A stretch of 47,743 bases of DNA from Acidobacteriota bacterium (GCA_040756905.1 JBFLYD010000038.1:1-47743); one strand, 5' to 3'; positions 6,614 to 16,739 are shown, counted from the first letter of the stretch. Numbers and translations are program-made. Notes: generated by a model not told the origin, from the letters alone.

Positions 6614-7061
6614 TAGTTTTCATCTTCATTTTCTCACTACTGAGGGAGGGCGAGATAAAGATGGCAGGTTTCATAAAGTTTCACACTTTGATGATGCCAT
6701 ATTAGCTCAGTTCTTTTCCCGAGAGGTCTTCTTACTGCTCCTTAAAGAAGGCTTTATCAACCTGGAGCTGGTGCGAGAGATTCTTCTCTGGCGACACAGT
6801 GGTTTCAATGTTCACTCAAAAGTTCGAGCAAGAACAAAGAAAGAAGAAGAAGAAGAAGAAGAAGAAGAAGAAGAAGAAGAAGAAGAAGAAGAAGAAGAAG
6901 AGAGAGTTGGCAAGTACATGATAAGACCTTTGTTATCTTTAGAAAGATTAAGCTTTGAAGAGAAAGAAGGCAAGGTGAGCTACCAACATGGGAAAAAGAG
7001 TGCAGAGCAAGAGAAGATGGATTATCTGGTAGTGTATAAATTTGGGGGAAAAGTCAGGTAA
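6613..7061 (+). pseudogene. IS91-type (Y2/HUH) transposase fragment
   Basis: The plus-strand frame carries a central piece of an IS91-family transposase. It begins at the HUH motif region (SFHLHFLTTEGGRDKDGRFH), passes FFSREVFLLLLKEGFINLEL and ILLWRHSGFNVHSKVRA, and ends after VGKYMIRPLLSLERLSFEEK and MDYL at about 7028. The zinc-finger N-terminus and the catalytic tyrosines with the C-terminus are missing, so it cannot transpose. A pure (AAG)20 tract interrupts it without breaking the frame. The longer open frame upstream of 6613 is antisense to the NIF3 fragment and not part of this gene. It marks the right edge of the likely transferred island. Confidence 0.75.
6841..6900 (+). repeat. (AAG)20 microsatellite
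   Basis: Twenty perfect AAG units occupy exactly 60 bp, flanked by imperfect purine-rich sequence. Read in the transposase frame they give a run of glutamates. The tract keeps the surrounding frame open. Such long perfect trinucleotide runs are rare in bacteria and prone to slippage. Confidence 0.95.
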
Positions 7062-7079
7062 TTTAAATTAAAATGACAA

Positions 7080-10000
7080 TCATTTCTCTTCGCTTTTCTT
7101 TGTATAATCCTCTTCACTCATCCCATGAATAGAGCTGAGTTTCTTTTTCGAAAGTTGAGAATTAAGAGAAAGAAGCTCTTTTTCAGTAATCGATTTAAAT
7201 TTGATTTCTGCTTTTTTGATTTCCTCTTCAAGTACGGAAAGATATGTGAGTTGGGATTCAGTAGGTCTACCTCCGTATCCGCTTACAGAACCATAAAGAT
7301 CAATTACTCTTTCCCTGAGCTTTGGTTCACCGAAAATACCCCCACTCTGAACAAGATTTCGATGAAGGCTCTCTAATTTTTTTGAAAACTCTTTGAGTTG
7401 AGAAATCAATCCTTTATCTTTGCCTTTCATTTTTTCTAATTCCTTTACTCTTTTATCAGACTGCTCTTTAATATCAGCAATAGTATCAGCTATATAGGCA
7501 AGCCTCTCCTGCATTCTATATAATTTCATGACTGTTTCATATTGAAGCTTCCGATCCTCAGGGCTGTGTTCTGTTAATGGGTCAGGAATGAGTTTAATCT
7601 CATTTGTGTAAATCTTCTCTTCTTTAGTTAACTTTACTTTGTATGTACCCTCAGGAACCATTGGACCTGTGAGAATGCGAGGAGCCAGGGCTGGTGCTGC
7701 TGCAACCTTCGGCGCTTTAAGCCGCATATTCCAATAAACTCGATTAATTCCACGACGTTTCCCTGTTGGCAGGGACTTTATCAGTTTTCCTTCAGCATCA
7801 TAGATTTCAAGCTTCAAATCTCCAAAAATATGTCTTTTTTTGAGGTAATAAGTAATTACAGCTCCTCCAGGCGGATTTGAACCGAAAAATCCATCATCTC
7901 CTGGAAATTCCTGAAGATAGGCAGGAATTGAAACTATAGAAGGCCGCGATTGAAGAATCGCTACATCGCTATTGAGAATCTCCCTGGTAAGGTTTCTCAA
8001 CGGTGTTATATCATCAATTATCCATATACCCAACCCATGGGTGGCAAGAATAACATCATGGTCACGGGGATGGATAGCAATGTCACGAATCGCAACTTTA
8101 GGAAATTGTTCCTTGAAATGAGCCCACTGCTTACCGCCGTCAACTGAAATAAAAAGACCGAGTTCAGTTCCTAAAAATAAAAGCTCTGGGTTAACAAGGT
8201 CTTCCCTAATAACATGACAATAACCCTCAATTTCATCAGTAACCATTGAAACCCAGGTTTTTCCAAAATCTGAAGTTTTATAAACATATGGTTTCATGTC
8301 ACCAGTCTGATGGCCATCAAAAGCAACATAGGCAGTGCCAGGATTATGGGGTCCTGCTTCAACATGAGAACACCATGTGTTTGGGGGAAGATTAAGGATA
8401 TTTCCAACTACATTTGTCCAGGTTTTTCCACCATCACGGGTAAGCTGGAGATTGCCATCGTCAGTCCCCACCCAAATGACGTTAGAATCAAAGGGCGATT
8501 CAGAGATTGTAAAAATAGTACAATGATTTTCAGCAGTTGTGTTATCAATAGTTAAGCCACCTGACTCAGCCTGTCTCTGTTTTTCTGGATCATTTGTGGT
8601 GAGGTCTGGAGAAATCCTCTCCCAGCTATCTCCCCTATCTCGGGATTTAAATAGAAATTGAGCACCTATGTAAATAACTTTCGGGTCATTTGGGCTTATA
8701 GTAACTGGAGTGTTCCAGTTGAAGCGATATTTAGGTTCACCTTTTTTTGGAAGGGGGCGGATATCTTTCATTTCACCAGTCTTTTTATTGTATCTCTGAA
8801 GTCTACCTCCCTGCCATTCGTTATAGACAATCTCAGGGTTGGATGGGTCTGAAAACGCATGGAATCCATCTCCTCCACCGACATTCTGCCAATCTTTATT
8901 CTGTATGCCGAATGGACTAAAATTTCGAGATGGACCACACCAGGAACCATTATCCTGAAGACCCCCATAAACATTGTATGGAATTTTCATGTCGAAACTC
9001 ACATGATAGAACTGGGAAACCGGAAGGTTGCTCAGAAGTTTAAAATTTTTCGCTCGATCATAGGAAACATAAACTCCTCCATCAGTTCCTAAAAGGATGT
9101 GCTCGGGGTTATTTGGATTAATCCATAAAGCCTGATGATCAGGGTGAACGCTAAAGGATATCCCCCTCAATCCTGAGATAATGGGATTGCTAAAAGTTTT
9201 ACCTCCATCTTCACTCATGAAAAGAATCATACTCATATTGTATGCCCTATTATGATCTTTGGGATCTACTTTTATCTCAGCCAAGTAGAAAGGACGGACT
9301 TTAACACCAAAACTCGAATTAATTTTAACCCAGCTCTCACCCATATCATCTGAACGATAAAGAGCTGTTTCTTTAGCTTCGAAAATTCCATATAAAGTGC
9401 CTGGCCGTGAGGGAGCTACATCAAAGGCAATTCGTCCAAGGTCACCATCAGGAAGTCCTTTCTTTATTCTCTTCCAAGTTTTTCCTCCATCAGTAGATTT
9501 ATAAAATCCACTGCCTGGGCCTCCTGAGGCAAAAAAGTAGGGCTTTCTCCTAACCTGCCACATAGCTGCATAAATTACATCGGGCTCCTGAGGGTCGATT
9601 GCCAGATCACCGCAGCCAGTATTTTCATCCACATACAGAATTCTTTTCCATGTTTTCCCTCCGTCAGTTGTTTTATAAACTCCTCTTTCCTCATTTGAAT
9701 TCCATAGATGCCCAAGAACGCCCACATAAACAATTTTAGAATCTTTAGGATGGACAATTACTTCACTGATTCTTTCAGAATCTTTAAATCCAACAAATTC
9801 CCAATTTTTTCCTCCATCTAATGTTTTATAAAGACCAGTGCCGACAGACACAGTGTTCCTTACGTTAATTTCTCCTGTTCCTGCCCATACTGTATCCGAG
9901 TTAGACTGGTCAATGGTAATGCATCCTATGGACATTGTGTATTTCTCGAATAAAGGTGTAAAAGTAGTTCCTCCATTTAAAGATTTCCATATGCCTCCTC

Positions 10001-10217
10001 CTGCAGTTCCTACATAAATTATTCTCGGGTCGCCTTGAACACAATCAATGTCAGTGATACGGCCACTCATCGCAGCAGGTCCAATACATCGAGCTTTGAT
10101 GTCACCAAAAGTTGAAGAATCGATTTTTATTTTCTCTTTAGGATATAAAAACACAGCAAATATCAACATGAGAAAAAATATTATTTTTCTTTTAAGAAAG
10201 CTTGAAATATTAACCAT
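7080..10217 (-). CDS. Exported BNR/Asp-box beta-propeller protein
   Basis: About 1045 aa from the ATG at 10217, chosen because AGGAGG lies 6 nt upstream and the product then starts with a signal peptide (MVNISSFLKRKIIFFLMLIF). Ten or so Asp-box motifs of the form S/T-x-D-x-G-x-x-W/F are spread over the first 750 residues (for example YKTLDGGKNW, YKTTDGGKTW, YKSTDGGKTW, LTRDGGKTW), forming one or two sortilin/VPS10-like propellers. A beta-rich region (PEGTYKVKL) and a helical, probably coiled-coil, tail follow. No catalytic residues of known sialidases are recognisable, so it is likely a secreted or periplasmic binding or scaffold protein rather than a proven glycosidase. Large families of such proteins are typical of Acidobacteriota-like bacteria. 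Confidence 0.88.
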   Translation of the reverse strand: MVNISSFLKRKIIFFLMLIFAVFLYPKEKIKIDSSTFGDIKARCIGPAAMSGRITDIDCVQGDPRIIYVGTAGGGIWKSLNGGTTFTPLFEKYTMSIGCITIDQSNSDTVWAGTGEINVRNTVSVGTGLYKTLDGGKNWEFVGFKDSERISEVIVHPKDSKIVYVGVLGHLWNSNEERGVYKTTDGGKTWKRILYVDENTGCGDLAIDPQEPDVIYAAMWQVRRKPYFFASGGPGSGFYKSTDGGKTWKRIKKGLPDGDLGRIAFDVAPSRPGTLYGIFEAKETALYRSDDMGESWVKINSSFGVKVRPFYLAEIKVDPKDHNRAYNMSMILFMSEDGGKTFSNPIISGLRGISFSVHPDHQALWINPNNPEHILLGTDGGVYVSYDRAKNFKLLSNLPVSQFYHVSFDMKIPYNVYGGLQDNGSWCGPSRNFSPFGIQNKDWQNVGGGDGFHAFSDPSNPEIVYNEWQGGRLQRYNKKTGEMKDIRPLPKKGEPKYRFNWNTPVTISPNDPKVIYIGAQFLFKSRDRGDSWERISPDLTTNDPEKQRQAESGGLTIDNTTAENHCTIFTISESPFDSNVIWVGTDDGNLQLTRDGGKTWTNVVGNILNLPPNTWCSHVEAGPHNPGTAYVAFDGHQTGDMKPYVYKTSDFGKTWVSMVTDEIEGYCHVIREDLVNPELLFLGTELGLFISVDGGKQWAHFKEQFPKVAIRDIAIHPRDHDVILATHGLGIWIIDDITPLRNLTREILNSDVAILQSRPSIVSIPAYLQEFPGDDGFFGSNPPGGAVITYYLKKRHIFGDLKLEIYDAEGKLIKSLPTGKRRGINRVYWNMRLKAPKVAAAPALAPRILTGPMVPEGTYKVKLTKEEKIYTNEIKLIPDPLTEHSPEDRKLQYETVMKLYRMQERLAYIADTIADIKEQSDKRVKELEKMKGKDKGLISQLKEFSKKLESLHRNLVQSGGIFGEPKLRERVIDLYGSVSGYGGRPTESQLTYLSVLEEEIKKAEIKFKSITEKELLSLNSQLSKKKLSSIHGMSEEDYTKKSEEK

Positions 10218-10367
10218 TTCATCCTCCTGATAATTCATGTTATTCATAATACATATGATGAAAACTATATTAGCTTATTCCTGATCACAGTTCAATATTT
10301 CAATTGGAAAACAATTAAAATTTTATTTTTGGGTGTTTTTAGCTACCTTTCTTGATAAAATAATGAC

Positions 10368-11297
10368 ATGAAGATTAATATAAAAAAAGATAAAGATAAG
10401 AAAATAGATGTGCTTGGTATCGGATTGAATGCGGTGGATTTTCTTTGTGTAATTCCTTCTTTTCCTGAGTATGAAACTAAATTGAAGATGATTGATTATT
10501 CAATTCAAGGAGGAGGTCAGGTAGCCACAGCTCTTGTAGCTCTGAGCAAATGGGGGCTAAAGACTAAATACCTTGGAAAATTTGGGTCTGATTATTTCGG
10601 AAATTTTTCAAAAAAATCCCTTGAAAAAGAGGATGTTGATGTAGAGGATTCCCTGATTATAGAAGGAGCTCGAAATCAAATTGCATTTATTATGGTCGAT
10701 AGAGGAACTGGCGAGAGAACAATAGTATGGTATAGAGATGAAAAATTAAATTTTTTTCCAGATGATTTTGATGTAAATTTGATTTTAAAGAGTAAAGTTT
10801 TGCTCGTAGATGGTCACAATGAAGAAGCGGCAATTTATTATTCTTCTTTTGCAAAAGAAAATAATGTTCCAGTTGTAGCTGATGTAGAAAGAGTAAAAGA
10901 AAATACAGAAAAATTAATAGAAAATGTTGACTTTTTGGTCACATCTTCAAACTTTCCCCAAGAATTTTCAGGAAAAAAGGATTTAGAAAAATCGTTAAAA
11001 GAGCTTAAAAAGTTTGGCCCTGTTCTGGTTGCAATAACCCTTGGGAAAGATGGTTCTATTGCTCACTATAAAGATGAAATTATCAGAACCCCTGGATATA
11101 AAATTGATGCAGTTGACACCACTGGAGCAGGCGATGTCTTTCATGCAGGCTTTATATATGGTCTTTTGAATGGATTTGAACTGAGAGAATTATTAAAATT
11201 TTCTAATGCAGTGGCAGCTTTAAAATGCAGAGAAATTGGTGGTCGAAAAGGAATTCCTTCCGTTCCCGAAGCTCTCTCTTTTATGAATAAAAATTAG
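10368..11297 (+). CDS. PfkB-family carbohydrate kinase
   Basis: A 309-aa ribokinase-type sugar kinase. The N-terminal fold has IDVLGIGLNAVDFLC and the substrate-loop GGGQVATALVALSKWG (about residues 48-63). The C-terminal PfkB signature DTTGAGDVFHAGF spans about 250-262, with catalytic Asp256. It phosphorylates a sugar or nucleoside with ATP in the cytoplasm; the substrate cannot be told from sequence. It is transcribed divergently from the propeller gene and overlaps the convergent M2 peptidase gene by 4 bp at its 3' end. There is no strong ribosome site before the ATG. Confidence 0.88.
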   Translation: MKINIKKDKDKKIDVLGIGLNAVDFLCVIPSFPEYETKLKMIDYSIQGGGQVATALVALSKWGLKTKYLGKFGSDYFGNFSKKSLEKEDVDVEDSLIIEGARNQIAFIMVDRGTGERTIVWYRDEKLNFFPDDFDVNLILKSKVLLVDGHNEEAAIYYSSFAKENNVPVVADVERVKENTEKLIENVDFLVTSSNFPQEFSGKKDLEKSLKELKKFGPVLVAITLGKDGSIAHYKDEIIRTPGYKIDAVDTTGAGDVFHAGFIYGLLNGFELRELLKFSNAVAALKCREIGGRKGIPSVPEALSFMNKN

Positions 11298-12982
11298 TGA
11301 ATAAACTGATTTACAAAATATTTTGGTGTTAGAGGTTCTCCAGTAATCTTTTTGATTAAATCATCCCATCTGTATTTTGCTCCAGGGAGAAAGAGTTTTT
11401 CTCTTAAGTATTTACCAGCATCTATTCTTCCCACATAAGAGACATTTCTGTCTGAATCAATTTTAAATACATTATTTACAATGTAATAATGAAGCTGTGA
11501 GGCAAAAAGTTCTCCAAGCATGTAATTATGATAATATACAGGATAAGAGCATATATGAATTTTAGTAGCCCAATCAGCCGATTTCTCCCTGTTTTCCGGT
11601 GGCTGGACAAATTGATATGCCTCGACCGTTTCCCACCATAATTCGTTAAGATTCTGGTCAGGGTTGTTGTATAATTCTCTTTCAAACCTGAACATTACCT
11701 GAGCCCATCTTGCAAATACCAGCTGGGTTAACCTCAGAATCTTCTTCACTGTGGAAGCTATCTTTTCCTTTTCTTCATCAGTAATTATTCCCATATCTTT
11801 CATCCAGTTCGGGTTCCTTGCCAGTCGTCCGAAAAACATAGCTGTTGCTTCAGTAGTGAAAGTATGAGCAGATGTTCTCAGGATGAAGGGAAGGTCTCTA
11901 TCGATATATTTACTGTAAACACTATGGCCAAGCTCATGAAGGAGAGTTTCCATCCAGTTTACATCATTTTTTAAATTAACCATTATTCGAACGTCCCCTT
12001 TTCTATCTATATCATTGCTATAAGCATGGGGATATTTTTTTTCTCTTTCGAATAGATCGCTTCTTGCAAGAATGTCCTCCACAGGGAGTTCAAGGCCTCC
12101 ATAGAACCTCTTGGCAAGTTCAGGAATGTTTTGTTTTGAATAATATTTGTCAAGATCAACTTTGTATATGTTGGGGGGATCCTGGAAAAAAGGGTCCTGA
12201 TAATGCCATGGCATTACCCTTTCGATTTTTATTTCATATCTTTTCGATAACACTCCATCTATTTCATTCTTTAGTTCTCTAAATGGCTCATCTGTTAGGT
12301 GCTTTAATTCGTCAAAGATTTTCAACAAATCCTCTTCATTCTGTTCAGCCAGAGTCAGAGACATTATGTAATAGTTTTTGAACCCTAAATCTTTTGCAGC
12401 TTTATCTCTGAGTTTTACAAGATATTTGAGATCTGATTCAACTACTGATCCAACCTGTTTTGAAGCTTCCCATGCTTTTTTTCTTATCTCTGAATTCAGT
12501 TCTGTTTTGAGTATGTCTTTAATTTGGTTCATTGTGAGCTCTTTTCCATCCATTTTACCTCTGAAAACATTGAATTGATTTTCAACTTTGGTGGACAACT
12601 CAACTATTTGTTTTAGAAGAGCTGGTTCAATTTGATTTTCTAAATATGAGTTGTAAAGGATTTCCAGCTGGCGCAGAAGTATAGGGTCTTTGATATTATT
12701 TGAGGCTTTAAGTTCTTTAAGTATGGAAAATTCTTCTCGATCGCTGTAAATCTGTCTTAATTTTAACTGGAGCTCTCCATATCTGTCGTAGTCCTCTTTT
12801 TTACCAAAGGCACTCGCATCCCAGTAAGCTAAGTTTATATCTTTATACAAGGGTTCAATCTTAGCTGTATGATTTTTAATAAATTCAGAAAAACTTTTTT
12901 CATCTGGTTTCATATTTTCTCCTGATATCAAAAATAGAATTATAATTGCAATTATAACAATTAAAAAGCTTATTTTTTTCAT
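11294..12982 (-). CDS. M2-family (ACE-like) zinc metallopeptidase, exported
   Basis: A 562-aa peptidase with an N-terminal signal or anchor (KKISFLIVIIAIIILFLIS). The YKDINLAYWDASAFGKKEDY opening is typical of the M2/angiotensin-converting-enzyme-like group, and the protein is helical throughout. The gluzincin motif HELGH is at residues 349-353, with the third zinc ligand Glu378 in TTEAT. It probably removes dipeptides from peptides in the periplasm. AGGAG precedes the ATG. The length fits the family, and no inactivating change is visible. M3 oligopeptidases share the fold and are the main alternative. Confidence 0.87.
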   Translation of the reverse strand: MKKISFLIVIIAIIILFLISGENMKPDEKSFSEFIKNHTAKIEPLYKDINLAYWDASAFGKKEDYDRYGELQLKLRQIYSDREEFSILKELKASNNIKDPILLRQLEILYNSYLENQIEPALLKQIVELSTKVENQFNVFRGKMDGKELTMNQIKDILKTELNSEIRKKAWEASKQVGSVVESDLKYLVKLRDKAAKDLGFKNYYIMSLTLAEQNEEDLLKIFDELKHLTDEPFRELKNEIDGVLSKRYEIKIERVMPWHYQDPFFQDPPNIYKVDLDKYYSKQNIPELAKRFYGGLELPVEDILARSDLFEREKKYPHAYSNDIDRKGDVRIMVNLKNDVNWMETLLHELGHSVYSKYIDRDLPFILRTSAHTFTTEATAMFFGRLARNPNWMKDMGIITDEEKEKIASTVKKILRLTQLVFARWAQVMFRFERELYNNPDQNLNELWWETVEAYQFVQPPENREKSADWATKIHICSYPVYYHNYMLGELFASQLHYYIVNNVFKIDSDRNVSYVGRIDAGKYLREKLFLPGAKYRWDDLIKKITGEPLTPKYFVNQFIH

Positions 12983-13022
12983 CTCTTTACTCCTCTCACA
13001 GTTTTTTAGACAAATCTCGATA

Positions 13023-13250
13023 TTAATTCTGTTGTGTCTGTTGTTTTTGCGATGGAGGTCGATGAGGAACTATAAGCCATGCAATAATATAAACAATTAA
13101 TCCACCAATGATCCCTGTAAGAAAAGTGATAAGTATGTAGATTAATCTTATTAAACTTGAGTCAATGTTAAAGTAATCGGCTAAGCCTCCACAAAATCCA
13201 GCTATTTGTCTATCTGTTCTTGATAAATAAAGTTTTTTCCTCTCTTCCAT
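13023..13250 (-). CDS. PspC-domain membrane protein
   Basis: A 75-aa protein with the PspC core: LYLSRTDRQIAGFCGGLADY (about residues 7-26), then FNIDSSLIRLIYILITFLTG and a transmembrane helix IIGGLIVYIIAWLIV. A Gln/Pro-rich tail ends it. PspC domains are linked to phage-shock or envelope-stress responses and sit in the inner membrane. GGAGG lies upstream of the ATG. No pspA or pspB partner is nearby. Confidence 0.9.
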   Translation of the reverse strand: MEERKKLYLSRTDRQIAGFCGGLADYFNIDSSLIRLIYILITFLTGIIGGLIVYIIAWLIVPHRPPSQKQQTQQN

Positions 13251-13332
13251 TTACCCTCCTGTTAAACATTAAATATTTAATAGATGCTATATTTTACAGA
13301 AAAAATTTATAATTGGAAAATATTTTCCAAAT

Positions 13333-14061
13333 CTATTTTTTTTCGGGCATCTTAAAAAATTCATCCTCAATTTCTGGGTTCAGTTCAATAGATTCTATTG
13401 TGATTTGACTTTGGGGATTGTTATTTACCCGTGCTTCAATCGAATGGGGAATCAATATCCCATTAACCTCCTTGTAATCCCCAAAAAATCTCTCAACATG
13501 TAAGGGAGTTCCCTGATAATCTACTGTTTCTGATTGCTTCAATTCGATGCAGGATTCTGTATCAAGAAAGAAGAATTTTTCTTTGCCATCCTTATATGTA
13601 ATTCTTAACTTGTAAACTTCTGTTCCAGCCATATCTTCCTTGCCTAAGAGTTCAACTTTATGTCCCTTTTCTCTATAGTTCACCAGTGGACCATCAAAGT
13701 CAGCTTGCTCTTTTATTGAATCAGCCTGCATCCCTGTCATTTCCTGAGGGTCTTCAGAGCCGAGGAATGGCATAATCCACCAAGCTTTTTCTCCATCAAA
13801 GGCCTGGACAATTTTCTTGTCTTGAAATGTGCTTTCAATCCGCAACATGTTCGGTCTCTTTGCCCACATAACCATAGGCATTTCCACTGCCTGGGAAATA
13901 ACTTTTCCTGTCATTTTTATACTCTGGATTGCCTTAAGCTTTTCAATACCACCTTTTTTCTCCAGATTTTTAGCGATAATTTCATCAGCTGTCTGAGAAA
14001 AAGCAAATGAAACAGCTAAAATTCCTGAAACCAGAAAAACAAGAATAGAAGTTTTTTTCAT
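13333..14061 (-). CDS. LolA-like outer-membrane lipoprotein-sorting family protein
   Basis: A 242-aa exported protein with a clear signal peptide (MKKTSILVFLVSGILAVSFA, FSQT). The mature start TADEIIAKNLEKKGGIEKLK and the following beta-rich sequence (TGKVISQAVEMPMVMWAKRP, YKLRITYKDGKEKFFFLDTE) match the LolA/LppX-like half-barrel family that carries lipids or lipoproteins through the periplasm. GAGGAGGAG precedes the ATG. Not classical LolA; similar proteins are often multicopy in Acidobacteriota-like genomes and of unknown cargo. 14062-14221 holds only AT-rich sequence. Confidence 0.8.
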   Translation of the reverse strand: MKKTSILVFLVSGILAVSFAFSQTADEIIAKNLEKKGGIEKLKAIQSIKMTGKVISQAVEMPMVMWAKRPNMLRIESTFQDKKIVQAFDGEKAWWIMPFLGSEDPQEMTGMQADSIKEQADFDGPLVNYREKGHKVELLGKEDMAGTEVYKLRITYKDGKEKFFFLDTESCIELKQSETVDYQGTPLHVERFFGDYKEVNGILIPHSIEARVNNNPQSQITIESIELNPEIEDEFFKMPEKK

Positions 14062-14221
14062 AATCTCCTCCTCAAAATTAATTCTGAGATTTTGATAAAA
14101 CTCATTTTATTATTTATACGATAGTATATACAAAAAGTTTTTGATTATCATTTAAAGTCATTATAATATATCATTTTTTCCAAAGAACAAAATGACCTTT
14201 TCTAAAATTACAATATTTTAT

Positions 14222-16729
14222 TTATTTCCCTAATAATGGAAATGAGTGTCTAAAAGATGAATTTGAAATCAAAATCCCTTCCCTTACAATTTCAATTTCT
14301 TCATCAAACTCTCCTTCTAACATTTTTTTTATCTCAATCAATTTCTTCATAATATTTCCAGATTTAGCAGGCGAATATTTTTCAGTTATGAATAATTTTG
14401 AAAATTGTGTATCAGGAACAATAAAAATTTCATCACTGCGAAGCTTGTATATCTCTCTAAAAACAACTTCAGATGCCGTTGGACGAAAATTAACTGAATA
14501 GATAATTCCTGAAATTTCTTTCGAAAGCTTCCCTTTCTCATCCATCATTTGATAGAGTTCATTAAATTCTATTCCTTCGGGAAAATTTCCTTTAACTGCT
14601 TCTTTAAATTCTTCAGAAGTAATCAGATATGATGATTTAAATTCTAAAACCTCATTTCTACATTCGATGCCGAGGGGAGGGGGTGGTGGAAATGAGAAAA
14701 GCATATGAGGATGATGGCCTTTTGAAAAAACAATTGAGATCCTTGATTTTCTGAATCCTCTTTCAAAAATTCTTATCAAGTCTAAATGGGATAGATATTT
14801 AGCCTTATCTTTTTTTGAGTAGGTGGCCAGATACCTTATCTCCTTCTCTGTTTTTTCCCCTACATAGTTTAGATTTAATTCTGGCTGCTCCAATGTCTTC
14901 TCTTTATAATATTTTTTCATTATTCTCCATAAATCACATTCGAAACATTCATTGCATCTTCTATCAAGACAATTGAAGGTCGCTTCTTCATTAAAAGCTT
15001 TCTTGAGTTCAGACTGAAGAGTTTCTTTCTTTATTCCTGTATCTATGTGATCCCAGGGAAGAGGAGAATCAAGAGGAACTGGTGATAAATATTTAGCTTT
15101 TTCCACATGGGAGTCATGTATCGCATTCTCCCATATGTCAGGTCTGAAAAAATCGCTCCATGCATCCAGTTTCGCACCGTATTGCCAGGCTCTTTCAATA
15201 AGATTTCCAATATATCTGTCACCTCTTGAAATCAATGCTTCTATTACACTCATCTTCACAGAATGGTTCTTAAAATTTACACTCTTATACTTTTTCAAAC
15301 TATCTTTAATAAAGTGCAATTTCTGAATCAGGGCTTTTTCTTCCTCCATTCCAAGCCATTGAAAGGGAGTATGAGGTTTTGGAATAAAAGAGGAGACACT
15401 CAAATTTATTTTTACATCTTTTCCGGTTATCCTTCTTCCTATCCTCAATATATTCTTAACAATATCAGTAATCCCTTTAAGGTCTTCTTCTCTTTCTGTA
15501 GGAAGACCCACCATAAAATAAAGCTTCAACAATCTCCACCCGAATTTGAAACAGTTCTCCGCTGCTCTTACTATCTCATCATCATTTAATTCTTTATTGA
15601 TGACTTTTCTCAATCTATCTGTTCCTGCCTCAGGAACTATCGTAAAACCTGTTTTTCTGACCTTGACAATTTCTTTTGAAACCTCTTCTTTTAGCCCTGA
15701 AGGTCTTAAAGATGAGACAGAAATTGAAATTCTTTCTTCAGAGAATATCTTCATCAATATCTTTAATAATTCGCTTAGATATGGATAGTCAGCTGTGTTC
15801 AAAGAACTAAGGGAAACCTCTTCATATCCTGTTGATTCCGTTAATCTCAGTAATCCTTCAACAATACTTTGAGGTTTTCTAATTCGATAGGGGCTGTAAA
15901 TGGAAGTAGCCTGACAGAATCTGCAGCGCTGAGCACACCCTCTTGAAATTTCATATGAAATTCTATCAAATACAATCTTTCCTGATGGAACGACAATTTT
16001 TTCAGGGAAAGGATAATCATCCAGGTTTTTCAACACCCTTTTTCTTATTCTATTGTTATTCTCTGACATTGGAATTATAAAACCTGTTTTTTTATCGGAT
16101 ATCTCCTTCCATTGAGAAGGAACGTATACGCCATCAATCTTTGCCAGTTCTTTCAGAATTTGAGATTTATCATTCTTCAATGTTTTTTTTAATTCAAAGA
16201 AATTATCAATTATTTCAAATACTCCTTCCTCTCCATCACCTATGAGAAATAGATCAATGAAAGGGGAAATAGGCTCCGGATTAAAACAAGAAGGTCCTCC
16301 TGCGATTATCAAAGGCATATCCATATCTCTATCTTTTGACCGCAATGGAATTTTTGCGAGGTTCAGAATATTGAGCATATTTGCAAAATTAAGCTCATAA
16401 AGGAGAGAAACCCCGATTATGTCAAAATCTCTCAACGGAATCTTATTTTCAAGGGAGAACAATGGAGTTTCTCTACTCCTCAATTCTCTTTCGAAATCAA
16501 CCCCAGGAGAAAAAACTCTTTCAGCAAGAATGTCTTCCCTCCCGTTCAGAAGGAAATAAAGGATTTTTATTCCAAGAGAAGACATGCCAATTTCGTAAAG
16601 GTCAGGAAATGAAAGGGCAATCTTTATCCTTGCTTTAGCAGGATTCTTCTTGATAGAGTTTAATTCATTGCCAAGATATCTGTGGGGCTTTTCTACATCA
16701 TTCAATATATCTTCGATTCTAAAGGACAT
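14222..16729 (-). CDS. Radical SAM protein (TIGR03960 type) fused to a DUF2344 domain
   Basis: An 835-aa two-part protein. The N-terminal roughly 600 residues contain a B12-binding-like region (IIGVSLLYELNFANMLNIL, IIAGGPSCFNPEP) and a radical SAM domain. The cluster motif CAQRCRFC has Cys265, Cys269 and Cys272. A Cys-rich segment (NCLDRRCNECFECDLW) follows, and from about residue 630 comes a DUF2344 domain (YSKKDKAKYLSHLDLIRIFE, SKGHHPHMLFSFPPPPPLG). This pair is widespread near rodA or RNase G genes, and its reaction is not settled. It lies 10 bp after rodA and is the last gene of the cell-shape operon here; no rng gene follows. Confidence 0.9.
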   Translation of the reverse strand: MSFRIEDILNDVEKPHRYLGNELNSIKKNPAKARIKIALSFPDLYEIGMSSLGIKILYFLLNGREDILAERVFSPGVDFERELRSRETPLFSLENKIPLRDFDIIGVSLLYELNFANMLNILNLAKIPLRSKDRDMDMPLIIAGGPSCFNPEPISPFIDLFLIGDGEEGVFEIIDNFFELKKTLKNDKSQILKELAKIDGVYVPSQWKEISDKKTGFIIPMSENNNRIRKRVLKNLDDYPFPEKIVVPSGKIVFDRISYEISRGCAQRCRFCQATSIYSPYRIRKPQSIVEGLLRLTESTGYEEVSLSSLNTADYPYLSELLKILMKIFSEERISISVSSLRPSGLKEEVSKEIVKVRKTGFTIVPEAGTDRLRKVINKELNDDEIVRAAENCFKFGWRLLKLYFMVGLPTEREEDLKGITDIVKNILRIGRRITGKDVKINLSVSSFIPKPHTPFQWLGMEEEKALIQKLHFIKDSLKKYKSVNFKNHSVKMSVIEALISRGDRYIGNLIERAWQYGAKLDAWSDFFRPDIWENAIHDSHVEKAKYLSPVPLDSPLPWDHIDTGIKKETLQSELKKAFNEEATFNCLDRRCNECFECDLWRIMKKYYKEKTLEQPELNLNYVGEKTEKEIRYLATYSKKDKAKYLSHLDLIRIFERGFRKSRISIVFSKGHHPHMLFSFPPPPPLGIECRNEVLEFKSSYLITSEEFKEAVKGNFPEGIEFNELYQMMDEKGKLSKEISGIIYSVNFRPTASEVVFREIYKLRSDEIFIVPDTQFSKLFITEKYSPAKSGNIMKKLIEIKKMLEGEFDEEIEIVREGILISNSSFRHSFPLLGK

Positions 16730-16739
16730 TTATTATAAA

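Noticed and set aside
7080-10217. Sialidase or other glycosidase
   Set aside because: Asp-box repeats are structural; the catalytic residues of sialidases were not found.
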